From JAJZGK01 sp035538795 (lineage in GTDB: Bacteria; Pseudomonadota; Alphaproteobacteria; Rhodospirillales; Magnetospirillaceae), in assembly GCA_035538795.1 (NCBI GenBank), contig DATLJS010000029.1:248001-312000 (forward strand): a stretch of DNA of 64,000 bases. Reading direction: 5' to 3'. The notes beneath the pieces are model-generated. The model ran no database searches. It was not told the DNA's origin and was given only the letters and a program-made list of their open reading frames with translations. This document shows positions 8,287-17,263 of this stretch, piece by piece. Positions within the stretch are counted from its first letter, which is position 1, and every line of letters begins with the position of its first letter. The position numbers and the translations under genes are program-made.

Positions 8287-9255
8287 ATGAGCGATAAAAC
8301 CGCCATCATGATCTGCGGACACGGCAGCCGCGATGTGGAAGCCATCCAGGAATTCGACCTGCTGGCCCAGCATTTCCGTCGGCGTCTTCCCGATTACGAT
8401 ATCGAAAGCGGTTTCCTGGAATTCGCCCGGCCCGTCATCCGCGACGGCCTGAGCAAGCTGAAAGAACGCGGCGCGACCCGTATCCTGGCCGTACCCGCCA
8501 TGCTGTTCGCCGCCGGCCATGTGAAGAACGACCTGCCGTGGGAAGTCAACAGCTTCGCCTCGGAAAACCCCGGGCTGGAAGTCAAGTACGGCCGCGAACT
8601 GGCGGTGGATCTGAAGCTTTTGCGCGCCGCCTCGCAGCGCATCGAAGAAGCCGAGGCCGCCGCCCCGGCCAAGGTCGACCGCGCCGACACCCTGTTGATG
8701 GTGGTGGGCCGCGGCACCAACGACCCCGACGCCAATTCCAACGTCTCGAAAGTCGCCCGCATGCTGTGGGAAGGCATGGGCTTCGGCTGGACCGAAGTTT
8801 CCTATTCCGGCGTCACCACGCCGCTGGTAGATGCCGGGCTGGAACATGCCGTGAAGCTGGGCTTCAAGCGCATCATCGTTTTCCCCTATTTCCTGTTCAC
8901 CGGCATCCTGGTCAAGCGCATCTACGACTGGACCGACGAAGCCGCCGCCAGGTATCCCGGAATCGAGTTCATCAAGGCCGCTTATCTGCGCGATCACCCG
9001 CTGGTCATCGACGCTTTCGTCGATCGCTTGCAGGAACTGATGGACGGCAATCCGGCCATGAATTGCCAATTGTGCAAATACCGCGAACAGGTTCTGGGCC
9101 ACGAGAACGAAGTCGGCGCGGTGCAGACGGGCCATCACCACCATGTGGTGGGCATCGGCACCGACGACGACGACCACCACCATCACCACGCTCACGGCCA
9201 TGAGCATGGGCATTCCCACGCCCATCATCCCTACGGCAAAAAACACTCGCACTGA
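8287..9255 (+). CDS. cbiX: Sirohydrochlorin cobaltochelatase CbiX (long form) with His-rich tail
   Basis: A 322-residue class II chelatase expected to insert Co2+ into sirohydrochlorin. MICGHGSRDVEA at residues 8-19 carries the first metal-site His, and the two related halves (GHGSRD... FAAGHVKND and VVGRGTND... FPYFLFTG) are the duplicated chelatase fold. After the core comes CQLCKYREQVLG, then a strikingly His-rich acidic tail with runs of four and five His and alternating HG(H) units. Such tails bind Co or Ni and may store or deliver metal. A weak promoter-like pair (TTGCGA 8181-8186, CATTAT 8205-8210) precedes it. First gene of the plus-strand cobalamin run. Confidence 0.93.
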   Translation: MSDKTAIMICGHGSRDVEAIQEFDLLAQHFRRRLPDYDIESGFLEFARPVIRDGLSKLKERGATRILAVPAMLFAAGHVKNDLPWEVNSFASENPGLEVKYGRELAVDLKLLRAASQRIEEAEAAAPAKVDRADTLLMVVGRGTNDPDANSNVSKVARMLWEGMGFGWTEVSYSGVTTPLVDAGLEHAVKLGFKRIIVFPYFLFTGILVKRIYDWTDEAAARYPGIEFIKAAYLRDHPLVIDAFVDRLQELMDGNPAMNCQLCKYREQVLGHENEVGAVQTGHHHHVVGIGTDDDDHHHHHAHGHEHGHSHAHHPYGKKHSH

Positions 9256-9267
9256 GGGCGGCCGTCC

Positions 9268-10752
9268 ATGGCGATGTTCGACGCCCATGTCATGGTGGAC
9301 TGGTCGGCCGCGTCTTCGCCGAAGACGGGGGCCGACAGCATTTGGATTGCCGGCCTGCAGCGCGAGCCGCTCAATCCCGCCACCCGCGCCCAGGCTTTCG
9401 CCCTGCTGGCCGACCGCCTGTCGGATCTGTCAGCCCAAGGCAAGACGGTGCTGCTGGGCTTCGACTTCGCTTTGGGATATCCGCAAGGCTTCGCCGCTCG
9501 GCTGGATGACAGACGCCCCGACTGGCAGGCAGTCTGGCGGCGACTGGGCGCCTGGATCGAAGACGGTCCCGACAACGCCAACAACCGTTTTGAGGTGGCG
9601 GCTCGCCTGAACCGGCTGGCCGGCGGCGGTGCGGCGCCTTTCTGGAACACGCCGAAGGAAATGGACGGCCTGAGCCGCACCAAACCCGCCGACTTCGCCG
9701 GATTGAACGAATACCGTCTGTGCGAAACCCGCGCCCCCGGCACCCAGTCGGTATGGAAGCTTTACACGGCGGGCAGCGTCGGCGGCCAAAGCCTGATGGG
9801 CGTCGCCGGACTGCAAGCCCTGCGTTCCCGTCCCGATCTGGCCGGCAGGATCAAGGTCTGGCCGTTCGAAACCGGCCTTTGCGGCCTCGACCGCCCGGAA
9901 CCCGGCACCATCATCGTTGCCGAGGTCTGGCCATCGCTGATCCCGGTGCCGCCCGGCCCCGTCAAGGACGCCGAACAGGTCAAGGCGCTGTCGGCTCATT
10001 TCGCCTGTCTGGACGGCGCCGGACGCCTGGGGCCGCTGTTTGCCGGAGACCCGGCTCTGTCCGTCGAGGAAAAACGGGCGGCGGAGCGGGAGGAAGGCTG
10101 GATTCTCGGTGTCGCCGGCCAAGGCGGCACGCCCGCCGCCGACTATATCCGCGATCCCCAAGCCATTTACGACCGGTCCTTCGCCATCATCCGCGCCGAA
10201 GCCGATCTGGCGCGTTTCGTCGAAGCGGAAAAGGACGTGGCGGTGCGGGTCATTCACGCCTGCGGCATGCCCGAGATCGCCGCCGATCTGGCTTTCGCCC
10301 CCGGCGCGGCGCAGGCGGGACGCACCGCCCTGCTGGCGGGAAAGCCGGTGCTGACGGATGTGGAAATGGTGTCCCACGGCATCATCCGCCGCTTCCTGAA
10401 AGGCGGCGAGGTCCGTTGCCTGCTCAACGATCCCCGCTGCGCCGCCTTGGCGAAGGAATTGGGCACCACCCGCAGCGCCGCCGCCGTCACCCTGTGGCGG
10501 GACCATCTGGACGGAGCCGTGGTAGCCATCGGCAACGCCCCCACCGCCCTTTACCAGTTGATGGAGATGATCAAGGACGGCGCCCCCCGTCCGGCGGCCA
10601 TCCTGGGATTCCCCGTCGGCTTCGTCGGAGCCGCCGAGTCCAAAGAGGCGCTGGCGGCCTCGGGCCTGCCCTTCATCGCCCTGCGCGGCCGCCGTGGCGG
10701 CAGCGCCATGGCGGCGGCGGCGGTCAACGCTTTGTCGGGAGGTGCGAAATGA
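9268..10752 (+). CDS. cobH: Precorrin-8X methylmutase CobH/CbiC with an N-terminal RNase H-like (DUF429-type?) domain
   Basis: The C-terminal ~210 residues (from YIRDPQAIYDRSFAIIRAEA, about residue 288) are a complete CobH/CbiC, which migrates the C11 methyl group to C12; the catalytic His lies in AVRVIHACGMPE and the end reads GFPVGFVGAAESK. The first ~280 residues form a separate domain opening with VMVDWSAAS and containing LLGFDFALGYPQG, which looks like an RNase H-fold domain of the kind found as separate proteins in alphaproteobacterial cobalamin or molybdopterin loci; its function is unknown to me. GAGG lies 10 bases before ATG 9268. The stop overlaps the cobL ATG. Confidence 0.88.
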   Translation: MAMFDAHVMVDWSAASSPKTGADSIWIAGLQREPLNPATRAQAFALLADRLSDLSAQGKTVLLGFDFALGYPQGFAARLDDRRPDWQAVWRRLGAWIEDGPDNANNRFEVAARLNRLAGGGAAPFWNTPKEMDGLSRTKPADFAGLNEYRLCETRAPGTQSVWKLYTAGSVGGQSLMGVAGLQALRSRPDLAGRIKVWPFETGLCGLDRPEPGTIIVAEVWPSLIPVPPGPVKDAEQVKALSAHFACLDGAGRLGPLFAGDPALSVEEKRAAEREEGWILGVAGQGGTPAADYIRDPQAIYDRSFAIIRAEADLARFVEAEKDVAVRVIHACGMPEIAADLAFAPGAAQAGRTALLAGKPVLTDVEMVSHGIIRRFLKGGEVRCLLNDPRCAALAKELGTTRSAAAVTLWRDHLDGAVVAIGNAPTALYQLMEMIKDGAPRPAAILGFPVGFVGAAESKEALAASGLPFIALRGRRGGSAMAAAAVNALSGGAK

Positions 10753-11945
10753 GTCAACACTGGCTGTCCATCATCGGCATCGGAGAAGACGGACTGAACG
10801 GCCTGTCGCCCGCCGCCCGGACTCTGATCGATCAGGCCGAGGTGCTGGCCGGGGGCGAACGCCATCTGGCAATGGTTCCCGGAACCCAAGCGGAGCAGCT
10901 GGTCTGGACATCCCCCTTCGCCGCCAATCTGGAGCGGCTGGAAGCCATGCGCGGCCGCAAGGTCTGCGTGCTGGCCTCGGGCGATCCCCAGTGGTTCGGC
11001 GTCGGCGTCACCATCGCCCGTCATATTCCCACGGCTGAAATCACCGTGCTGGCCCAACCCGGCGCTTTCTCGCTGGCCGCCGCCCGGCTGGGATGGGGCT
11101 TGCAGGACTGCGCCTGTCTGACCATCCACGGCCGCCCGCTGGACGGCCTGTCGCTGCACCTGCATCCCGGCGCCCGTCTGCTGGTTTTGTCCGAAAACGC
11201 CGCCTCGCCCGCCAAGCTGGCCGCCTTGCTGACGGCCAAGGGCTGGGGGCGCGCCCGCATCACCGTGCTGGAACGGCTGGGCGGGCCGCTGGAGCGCATT
11301 TTCTCCGGCACGGCGGAAGACTGGAACGTTCCCGCCGGCGAAGACCTCAACACCGTCGCCGTGGAACTGGCCCAGGGGCCGGTTCTGTCGCGGCTGGCCG
11401 GACTGCCCGACGGCGCCTTCATCCATGACGGCCAACTGACCAAACGCGAGGTGCGTGCCGTCACCCTGGCCACGCTGGCTCCCTGGCCGGGAGCCTTGCT
11501 GTGGGACGTGGGAGCCGGCTGCGGTTCCATCGCCGTCGAATGGGCGCGGGCGGGAGGCCGCTCGGTCGCCATCGAGCAGATCCCCGCCCGCCTGGACATG
11601 ATCGCCCGCAATGCCGCCGAACTAGGCGTGCCGCACGCCTTGGAGATCGTCGCCGGCAAGGCTCCCGATGCCCTGGACGGGCTGGACATTCCCAATGCCG
11701 TCTTCATCGGCGGCGGCGCCACCGTGCCCGGACTGCTGGAACGCTGTTGGGACGCCCTGGCCCCGGGCGGGCGTCTGGCCGCCAACGCCGTGACCCTGGA
11801 AGGCGAGGCCAGACTGATCGCATGGCAGGCCGCCAACGGCGGCGAGCTGTCCCGCGTCGCCGTATCGCGTCTTGGCAAAACCGGGCGTTTCCAGTCCTGG
11901 CATCCGCTGATGCCCGTCACCCATTACTGCGGAATCAAGCCATGA
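10749..11945 (+). CDS. cobL: Precorrin-6Y C5,15-methyltransferase (decarboxylating) CobL / CbiET fusion
   Basis: A 398-residue two-domain enzyme. The N-terminal half is a CbiE-type tetrapyrrole methylase (SIIGIGEDGLNGLSP, ASGDPQWFGVG), and the C-terminal half is a CbiT-type class I methyltransferase with the SAM loop WDVGAGCGSIAVEW near residue 255. It methylates C5 and C15 and removes the C12 acetate carboxyl. The ATG overlaps the cobH stop (ATGA) and the cobI ATG overlaps its own stop, so all are translationally coupled. Confidence 0.95.
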   Translation: MSQHWLSIIGIGEDGLNGLSPAARTLIDQAEVLAGGERHLAMVPGTQAEQLVWTSPFAANLERLEAMRGRKVCVLASGDPQWFGVGVTIARHIPTAEITVLAQPGAFSLAAARLGWGLQDCACLTIHGRPLDGLSLHLHPGARLLVLSENAASPAKLAALLTAKGWGRARITVLERLGGPLERIFSGTAEDWNVPAGEDLNTVAVELAQGPVLSRLAGLPDGAFIHDGQLTKREVRAVTLATLAPWPGALLWDVGAGCGSIAVEWARAGGRSVAIEQIPARLDMIARNAAELGVPHALEIVAGKAPDALDGLDIPNAVFIGGGATVPGLLERCWDALAPGGRLAANAVTLEGEARLIAWQAANGGELSRVAVSRLGKTGRFQSWHPLMPVTHYCGIKP

Positions 11946-12646
11946 GCGGCACCCTTTACGGTTTGGGCGTCGGCCCCGGCGATCCCGAACTGCTGACCTT
12001 GAAAGCGGCCCGTATCCTGGGTTCGGTGCCGGTGGTGGCCTATCCCGCGCCGTTGGAAGGCGACAGCCTGGCCCGCACCATCGTCGCCTCCCACATGCCG
12101 CAAGGCGTCACGGAAATCGCCCTGCGCATGGCCTTCGATCCGGCCAAGCGGGCCGACGACGTCTATGACGCCGGCGCCGAGGAAATCGCCGCCCATCTGA
12201 CGGCGGGCCGCGACGTCGCCGTGCTGTGCGAGGGCGATCCTTTTTTCTTCGGCTCGTTCGCCTATCTGTTCGCTCGGCTGGCCGACCGCTTCCCGGTTTC
12301 CGTGGTGCCGGGCATCGCGTCGCCCATGGCATGCGCCGCCCTGGCTGGGCACCCGCTGACGGCCCGCGACGACGCCCTGGTGATCATCCCGGCTCCCCGT
12401 CCTGAAGACGAGATCGAGCGGCTGCTGGGGCAAACCGAAGCCGCCGTCATCATGAAATTGGGCCGTCATCTGCCCAAGGTGCGCCGGACGCTGGATCGGC
12501 TGGGACTTCTGGGCAAGGCGTGCTATGTGGAGCGGGCCGGTCAGCCGGGGCAGCGCATCCTGCCGCTGGCCGCTGTGGACGAGGGCGGCAGCGCGCCCTA
12601 TTTCGCGATGATCTTGGTGCATAAAAGGGGAAAAGCGTGGACGTGA
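11942..12646 (+). CDS. cobI: Precorrin-2 (cobalt-factor II) C20-methyltransferase CobI/CbiL
   Basis: A 234-residue SAM-dependent tetrapyrrole methylase with the GVGPGDPELLTLKA start, the CEGDPFFFGSF loop near residue 98 and VVPGIASPMACAA. It adds the C20 methyl group. The sequence alone does not say whether the substrate already holds cobalt; the neighbouring cbiX and cbiG portions favour the cobalt form. ATGA overlap with cobL and a 10-base overlap with the next gene. Confidence 0.94.
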   Translation: MSGTLYGLGVGPGDPELLTLKAARILGSVPVVAYPAPLEGDSLARTIVASHMPQGVTEIALRMAFDPAKRADDVYDAGAEEIAAHLTAGRDVAVLCEGDPFFFGSFAYLFARLADRFPVSVVPGIASPMACAALAGHPLTARDDALVIIPAPRPEDEIERLLGQTEAAVIMKLGRHLPKVRRTLDRLGLLGKACYVERAGQPGQRILPLAAVDEGGSAPYFAMILVHKRGKAWT

Positions 12647-14445
12647 AGCAAGGCCGTATCGCCGTCATCGCCGTGACCGAGGCCGGAGCGGCAACGGCCC
12701 GCAAGGTTGCCGCCGCCTTGCCCGGCGCCGAACTGCACGGCCGGGTGGGCCGGGTCGAAGGGAACGACCACGTTCCCTTCGAGGAAACCACCGCCCACAT
12801 CCGTTCGCTGTTTTCCCAGGGCGTCGGCGTCGTCGGCGTTTGCGCCGCCGGCATCCTGATCCGCTCCGTCGCCTCCATCCTGAAGGACAAGATGGCCGAA
12901 CCGCCGCTGCTGGCGGTGTCCCCCGACGGCGCGTCCGTCGTTCCGCTGCTGGGCGGCCATCACGGTGCCAACCGCATCGCCCGCCATCTGGCCGCCGCCC
13001 TGTTGGGCCACGCTGCCGTCACCACCGCCGGCGACGTTTCACTGGGCATCGCCCTGGACGAGCCGCCGGAAGGCTGGCGGGTGGCCAATCCGGAAGCCGC
13101 CAAGCCGGTCGCCGCCGCCTTGCTGGCCGGGGAACGGGTACGGCTTGAGGTCGAGGCCGGAGAAGCCGGCTGGCTCAGCGCCGCCCCCGGTCTGGGCGAC
13201 GAAGGCGACCTGGGCGTGCGCGTCACCGACCATGACGTGATGGGCGACGGCGAGCTGATCCTGCATCCACCCGTGCTGACCCTGGGCGTCGGCTGCGAAC
13301 GCGGCTGCGACGCCGCCGAGCTGTCGGCCCTGGCCCATCAGACGTTGGACGAAGCCGGCCTGTCGGCCCGCTCGGTGGCCCTGGTGGCGTCGCTGGACCT
13401 GAAGGCCGACGAAGCCGCCGTCCACGCCCTAGCCGCCGAACTGGGCGTACCCGCCCGTTTCTTCACCGCCGCCGAACTTGAAGCCGAAGCCCCGCGTCTC
13501 GTCACCCCGTCGGAGGTGGTGTTCAGGGAAACCGGCTGTCACGGCGTTTCCGAAGGGGCCGCTTTGGCTGCCGCCGGGGCTGCCGGTGAATTGCTGGTGC
13601 CGAAGATTAAATCGGCGCGGGCCACTTGCGCCGTCGCCAAGGCCACCGCCATCGACCCGGCCAAGGTCGGCCGCCCGCGCGGACGCCTGTTCGTCATGGG
13701 CATCGGCCCCGGCGAAGCCTGCTGGCGCACGCCGGAAGTCAGCCGCGCCATCGCCGAATGCAGCGATCTGGTGGGCTACGGCCTCTATCTCGACCTGCTG
13801 GGCGACGCCTGCGCCGGCAAGGTCCGCCATGACGGCGCCATGGGTGCCGAGGAAGCCCGCGCCCGCCAGGCCATCGAACTGGCCGCCGAAGGCCGCACCG
13901 TGGCCCTGGTCTGCTCGGGCGACGCCGGCATCTATGCCCTGGCCACCTTGGTCTTCGAGCTGCTGGACAAGGAAGACCGTCCCGCCTGGAACCGGGTGGA
14001 GATCAGCGTGCTGCCGGGTATCTCGGCCCTACAGGCCGCCGCCGCCCGCGCCGGCGCCCCCATCAACCACGATTTCTGCACCATCTCGCTGTCAGACCTG
14101 CTGACCCCTTGGGACATCATCGAGCGCCGGGTCCAAGCCGCTGCCGAGGGCGACTTCGTCATCGCTTTTTATAACCCTGTCAGCATGCGCCGCCGCGATC
14201 AACTGCCCGCCGCCAGGGCCGCCTTGCTGAAACACCGCCCGGCCACCACGCCGGTGGTGCTGGCCCGCAATCTGGGCCGCGGCGGCGAAACAGTCCGTCT
14301 GACCACGCTGGAGGCGTTGAACGTCGACGACGTGGACATGCTGACCCTGGTGCTGGTGGGCAATTCGGAAAGCCGCGTTACCAAGCGGGGCGCCGCCGAA
14401 TGGCTCTATACCCCGCGCGGCTACGCCAAAAAGTGGGAGGCATAG
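12637..14445 (+). CDS. CbiG-CobJ fusion: cobalt-precorrin-5A hydrolase / precorrin-3B C17-methyltransferase
   Basis: A 602-residue fusion. Residues about 1-340 are CbiG (GIRSVAS-like SVASILKDKM, LLGGHHGANRIAR in the middle, and the C-terminal LGVGCERGC... SDL KADEAAV... LLVPKIKSARATCAVA). CbiG opens the ring-contraction lactone and releases acetaldehyde. Residues about 350-602 are a CobJ/CbiH tetrapyrrole methylase (LFVMGIGPGEACWRTPE, CSGDAGIYALA, FYNPVSMRRR). GTG 12637 follows GGGGA by about 6 bases and overlaps the cobI end. Joining the two consecutive ring-contraction steps in one chain makes sense. Last gene of the run; it is convergent with the protease gene. Confidence 0.93.
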   Translation: MDVKQGRIAVIAVTEAGAATARKVAAALPGAELHGRVGRVEGNDHVPFEETTAHIRSLFSQGVGVVGVCAAGILIRSVASILKDKMAEPPLLAVSPDGASVVPLLGGHHGANRIARHLAAALLGHAAVTTAGDVSLGIALDEPPEGWRVANPEAAKPVAAALLAGERVRLEVEAGEAGWLSAAPGLGDEGDLGVRVTDHDVMGDGELILHPPVLTLGVGCERGCDAAELSALAHQTLDEAGLSARSVALVASLDLKADEAAVHALAAELGVPARFFTAAELEAEAPRLVTPSEVVFRETGCHGVSEGAALAAAGAAGELLVPKIKSARATCAVAKATAIDPAKVGRPRGRLFVMGIGPGEACWRTPEVSRAIAECSDLVGYGLYLDLLGDACAGKVRHDGAMGAEEARARQAIELAAEGRTVALVCSGDAGIYALATLVFELLDKEDRPAWNRVEISVLPGISALQAAAARAGAPINHDFCTISLSDLLTPWDIIERRVQAAAEGDFVIAFYNPVSMRRRDQLPAARAALLKHRPATTPVVLARNLGRGGETVRLTTLEALNVDDVDMLTLVLVGNSESRVTKRGAAEWLYTPRGYAKKWEA

Positions 14446-14449
14446 CCCC

Positions 14450-15739
14450 CTATTTCTGGCACTTGATCATGACGGTGAAGCTTTTGGCCAGATCGCCAAC
14501 GTCGGCGGTGGAGAGCTTGCCCTTGGGCGGCTGCGCCTCGTAGGCCACGCCGTTGGTTTCCAGAAAATTCGAAACGATCTGGGACTTGATGGCGAAGTTG
14601 ACGTTCTGCGGCATGTCGCCGGTGCTGGACGCCACCATCATGGCGTTCAGCTTGGACACCACCACCCCCACCAGCCGCCCCGACTGATCCAGCAGCGGTC
14701 CGCCGCTGTTGCCCGGCTGCACCGGAGCCGTGATCTGCAAAAAGCGGCTGTCGTCCTTCAGCCCGGTCAGGGCGCTGACGATGCCGGTGGTCAAGTTGCC
14801 CTGGGTCGACAAGGCTCCCGCCAGCGGAAAGCCGTAGACCACCACGTCTTCGCCCTGGCGCAAGGGCGACGCGGCGCGAAAACGGGCGAACGGCCCCTGG
14901 CGTCCCGGCACCTTGACCAGAGCCAGATCGTTGCTGGCGTCGGCTTCCACCAGATTGGCCGGAGCCTCGCCGTCGGGCAGCGCCACCTTCAGACTTTGGC
15001 AGCCGTTGGCCACATGGGCGTTGGTCAAACCCAGCCCGGCTCCGTTGATGAAGAACAGGGTTCCCGTCACCACCGGATGCGCCTGCCCCGGAAGTTGTCC
15101 CGGAAGCTGTCCCGGATGGGAAATGACGTTGTTCAGATTGTCGGCGGTCTTGGCCACATGGGTGACGAAGGCCCGCAGTCTTTGCGGCGTCGGGCCGCCG
15201 TCGTTGGACATGCCGGCGATGATCTGCGGCGACGCGGTCTTGAACAGACGCCAGCCCAGATGCTTGCCGTCCTCCATCTGCTGAAAGCTCAGGACATAGT
15301 CGAAACCGGCATTGGGCACCGTCTTGGGGGTATCGGACACCTGCACCGACACCGCGTCGAACAATTGTTCCTGGATAATGGCGTCGATGTTGGAGCGGGC
15401 GATCAGTTCCAGTTGCAAGGCCTGGGCGCTGGCCAGTTCGGGCCGCGGCTCCGCCGCCCCCAGCAGCCTTTCCAGCAAGCCTGGAGTGGGCACGATGGCC
15501 AGCAGCTTGGCCGGAAGATGGGCTTCCGCCTTGGGCAGTTGCGTCACTTCACGGTCGAACGAGCCTTTCAGCGCGGCGAAAGCTTCGTCGCGATTTTTAT
15601 AAACCGCGCCGTCCACATTATAAACCAGCCCCGGGGACGGAGACGAGGACGGCGCGCCCTCCTGGCCCGAGGCCGGCGACAATGCCGCGGCAAACCCCAT
15701 CAGGCAGGCCAATGGACAGGCGAGCAGCGAACGGCGCAT
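14450..15739 (-). CDS. Secreted trypsin-like serine protease (S1/DegP-type) with a novel N-terminal region
   Basis: A 429-residue exported protein with a signal peptide (RRSLLACPLACLMGFAAALSP, cleavage near ASGQ). The last ~200 residues are an S1/HtrA-type protease: His in TNAHVANG, Asp in ASNDLALVKV and Ser in QPGNSGGPLL. No PDZ domain follows. The ~190 residues between the signal and the protease are not a domain I recognise and include a small PGQLPGQLPGQ repeat just before the protease. GGGAG lies 8 bases upstream of ATG 15739. It probably works in the periplasm; substrates are unknown. Confidence 0.88.
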   Translation of the reverse strand: MRRSLLACPLACLMGFAAALSPASGQEGAPSSSPSPGLVYNVDGAVYKNRDEAFAALKGSFDREVTQLPKAEAHLPAKLLAIVPTPGLLERLLGAAEPRPELASAQALQLELIARSNIDAIIQEQLFDAVSVQVSDTPKTVPNAGFDYVLSFQQMEDGKHLGWRLFKTASPQIIAGMSNDGGPTPQRLRAFVTHVAKTADNLNNVISHPGQLPGQLPGQAHPVVTGTLFFINGAGLGLTNAHVANGCQSLKVALPDGEAPANLVEADASNDLALVKVPGRQGPFARFRAASPLRQGEDVVVYGFPLAGALSTQGNLTTGIVSALTGLKDDSRFLQITAPVQPGNSGGPLLDQSGRLVGVVVSKLNAMMVASSTGDMPQNVNFAIKSQIVSNFLETNGVAYEAQPPKGKLSTADVGDLAKSFTVMIKCQK

Positions 15740-15820
15740 TCCAAGCTCCCGTGAAAGATGATGCCGGAAGGATAGGGGCAATCGCCGGACCGCGCAATTC
15801 GTTGACTTGCAAAGGCGGTC

Positions 15821-16276
15821 ATGGCCTCCTTTGCGGCGATGATTCGCGTCCACGGCACCTGCGTCGCCCTGGCCGGAACGGGGGTGCTGTTGCGCGGCCC
15901 CTCGGGCGCCGGCAAATCCGATCTGGCCCTGCGGCTGATCGAAGCCGGAGCGCGCCTTGTCGCCGACGATCAAGTGGAGCTGCATCCCGTCCCGAACGGC
16001 GGCCTGACCGCCCGCCCCCCCGGACCACTGGCCGGCTTGCTGGAAGTGCGCGGCCTTGGCATTCTGCGCTTCGATCATCTGCCGGAGGCGCCGCTGGCAC
16101 TGGTGGTCGATCTGGTGGACGGCCAGGCCGTGGAACGCATGCCAGACGCCGCCACCACGGAACTGGCGGGCACGCCGGTTCCCCTGATCAGGCTGTGTCC
16201 TTGGGAGGCGTCGGCCGCCTCCAAGGTTCGCCTTGCGGTGGGGGTGGCTACCGGGAGTATACTGTGCCTGCAATGA
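15821..16276 (+). CDS. hprK: Short alphaproteobacterial HPr kinase/phosphorylase
   Basis: A 151-residue protein matching only the catalytic C-terminal domain of HprK: P-loop LRGPSGAGKSDLA near residue 28, ADDQVEL and the EVRGLGILR loop. Alphaproteobacterial HprK lacks the N-terminal domain of the Gram-positive enzyme, so the length is normal. It phosphorylates or dephosphorylates a Ser on HPr and so tunes the downstream phosphorelay. AAAGGCGG precedes ATG 15821. Its stop overlaps the rapZ ATG (ATGA). No two-component genes lie upstream, unlike in Rhizobiales. Confidence 0.93.
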   Translation: MASFAAMIRVHGTCVALAGTGVLLRGPSGAGKSDLALRLIEAGARLVADDQVELHPVPNGGLTARPPGPLAGLLEVRGLGILRFDHLPEAPLALVVDLVDGQAVERMPDAATTELAGTPVPLIRLCPWEASAASKVRLAVGVATGSILCLQ

Positions 16277-17247
16277 ACACCGACGCGCCCCCCCTGGCGC
16301 CGCAGGCCGGACAGTCCGGACCCGGCGCAAACAGGCCGGCTGACCCCGGCGGCGTGAGCGATTCCGCATCCTCTGACACGCAGGAGCAGTCCGCCAAACT
16401 GGTGGTGGTCACCGGCATGTCCGGAGCCGGCAAGACCCTGGCCCTGAAGGCGTTGGAGGATCTGGGCTACGAGGCGGTGGACAATCTGCCCCTGTCGATG
16501 CTGAGCGCCCTGATGCGCGCCGGCGGCGTCAGCCGTCCCCTGGCCGTGGGCATCGACATCCGCACCCGCGATTTCGGCGTCGCCTCGATGCTGGCCGGCA
16601 TGGACGAAATGCGGCGTGACGGCACCGTGGACATGCATCTGGTGTTCATGGATTGCGACGACGAAACCCTGTCGCGCCGTTTCACCGAAACCCGCCGCCG
16701 CCATCCGCTGGCGGTGGACCGCCCCTTGGCCGACGGCATCCGCCACGAGCGCGAACTGGTTTCGCCGCTGCAGAGCCGGTCGGACACCACCATCGACACC
16801 AGCGCCCTGCCCCCCGCCGAATTGAAGCGGGTGCTGGCGGGCCACTTCGCCCTGGATCACAAGCCGGGACTGGTGGTGTTCGTCACCTCCTTTTCCTATC
16901 GCCGGGGATTGCCGCGCGAAGCCGATCTGGTGTTCGACGCCCGCTTCCTCTCCAATCCCCATTACGATCCCGCCCTGCGTCCCTTGACCGGGCGGGACGA
17001 GCCGGTTGTGCGCCACATCGAGCGCGATCCCGGCTATGATGCGTTTTTCGCGGCGCTGACCGGGCTGATCGGCCCGCTGCTGCCGCGCTTCGCCGCCGAG
17101 GGCAAAAGTTATCTGACCATCGCCATCGGCTGCACAGGGGGACGCCACCGGTCGGTGGCGCTGGCGGAACGATTGACGCTTTGGCTGCGCAAGAACGGCC
17201 AAAGCGTAGACCTCCGGCACCGTGAGCTGGAGGAGGGGGAAAAATAA
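16273..17247 (+). CDS. rapZ: RNase adapter protein RapZ / YvcJ-type nucleotide-binding protein
   Basis: A 324-residue protein with a poorly conserved ~40-residue Pro/Gly-rich N-terminus, the Walker A VTGMSGAGKT near residue 50, SYRRGLPREADLVFDARFL, and the C-terminal AIGCTGGRHRSVALAE. In enterobacteria RapZ binds sRNA and directs RNase E to GlmZ and responds to glucosamine-6-phosphate; in other lineages the role is less clear. Its position between hprK and the EIIA gene is standard. The stop lies 16 bases before the EIIA ATG. Confidence 0.95.
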   Translation: MNTDAPPLAPQAGQSGPGANRPADPGGVSDSASSDTQEQSAKLVVVTGMSGAGKTLALKALEDLGYEAVDNLPLSMLSALMRAGGVSRPLAVGIDIRTRDFGVASMLAGMDEMRRDGTVDMHLVFMDCDDETLSRRFTETRRRHPLAVDRPLADGIRHERELVSPLQSRSDTTIDTSALPPAELKRVLAGHFALDHKPGLVVFVTSFSYRRGLPREADLVFDARFLSNPHYDPALRPLTGRDEPVVRHIERDPGYDAFFAALTGLIGPLLPRFAAEGKSYLTIAIGCTGGRHRSVALAERLTLWLRKNGQSVDLRHRELEEGEK

Positions 17248-17263
17248 CGATGAAGGTCGATCA

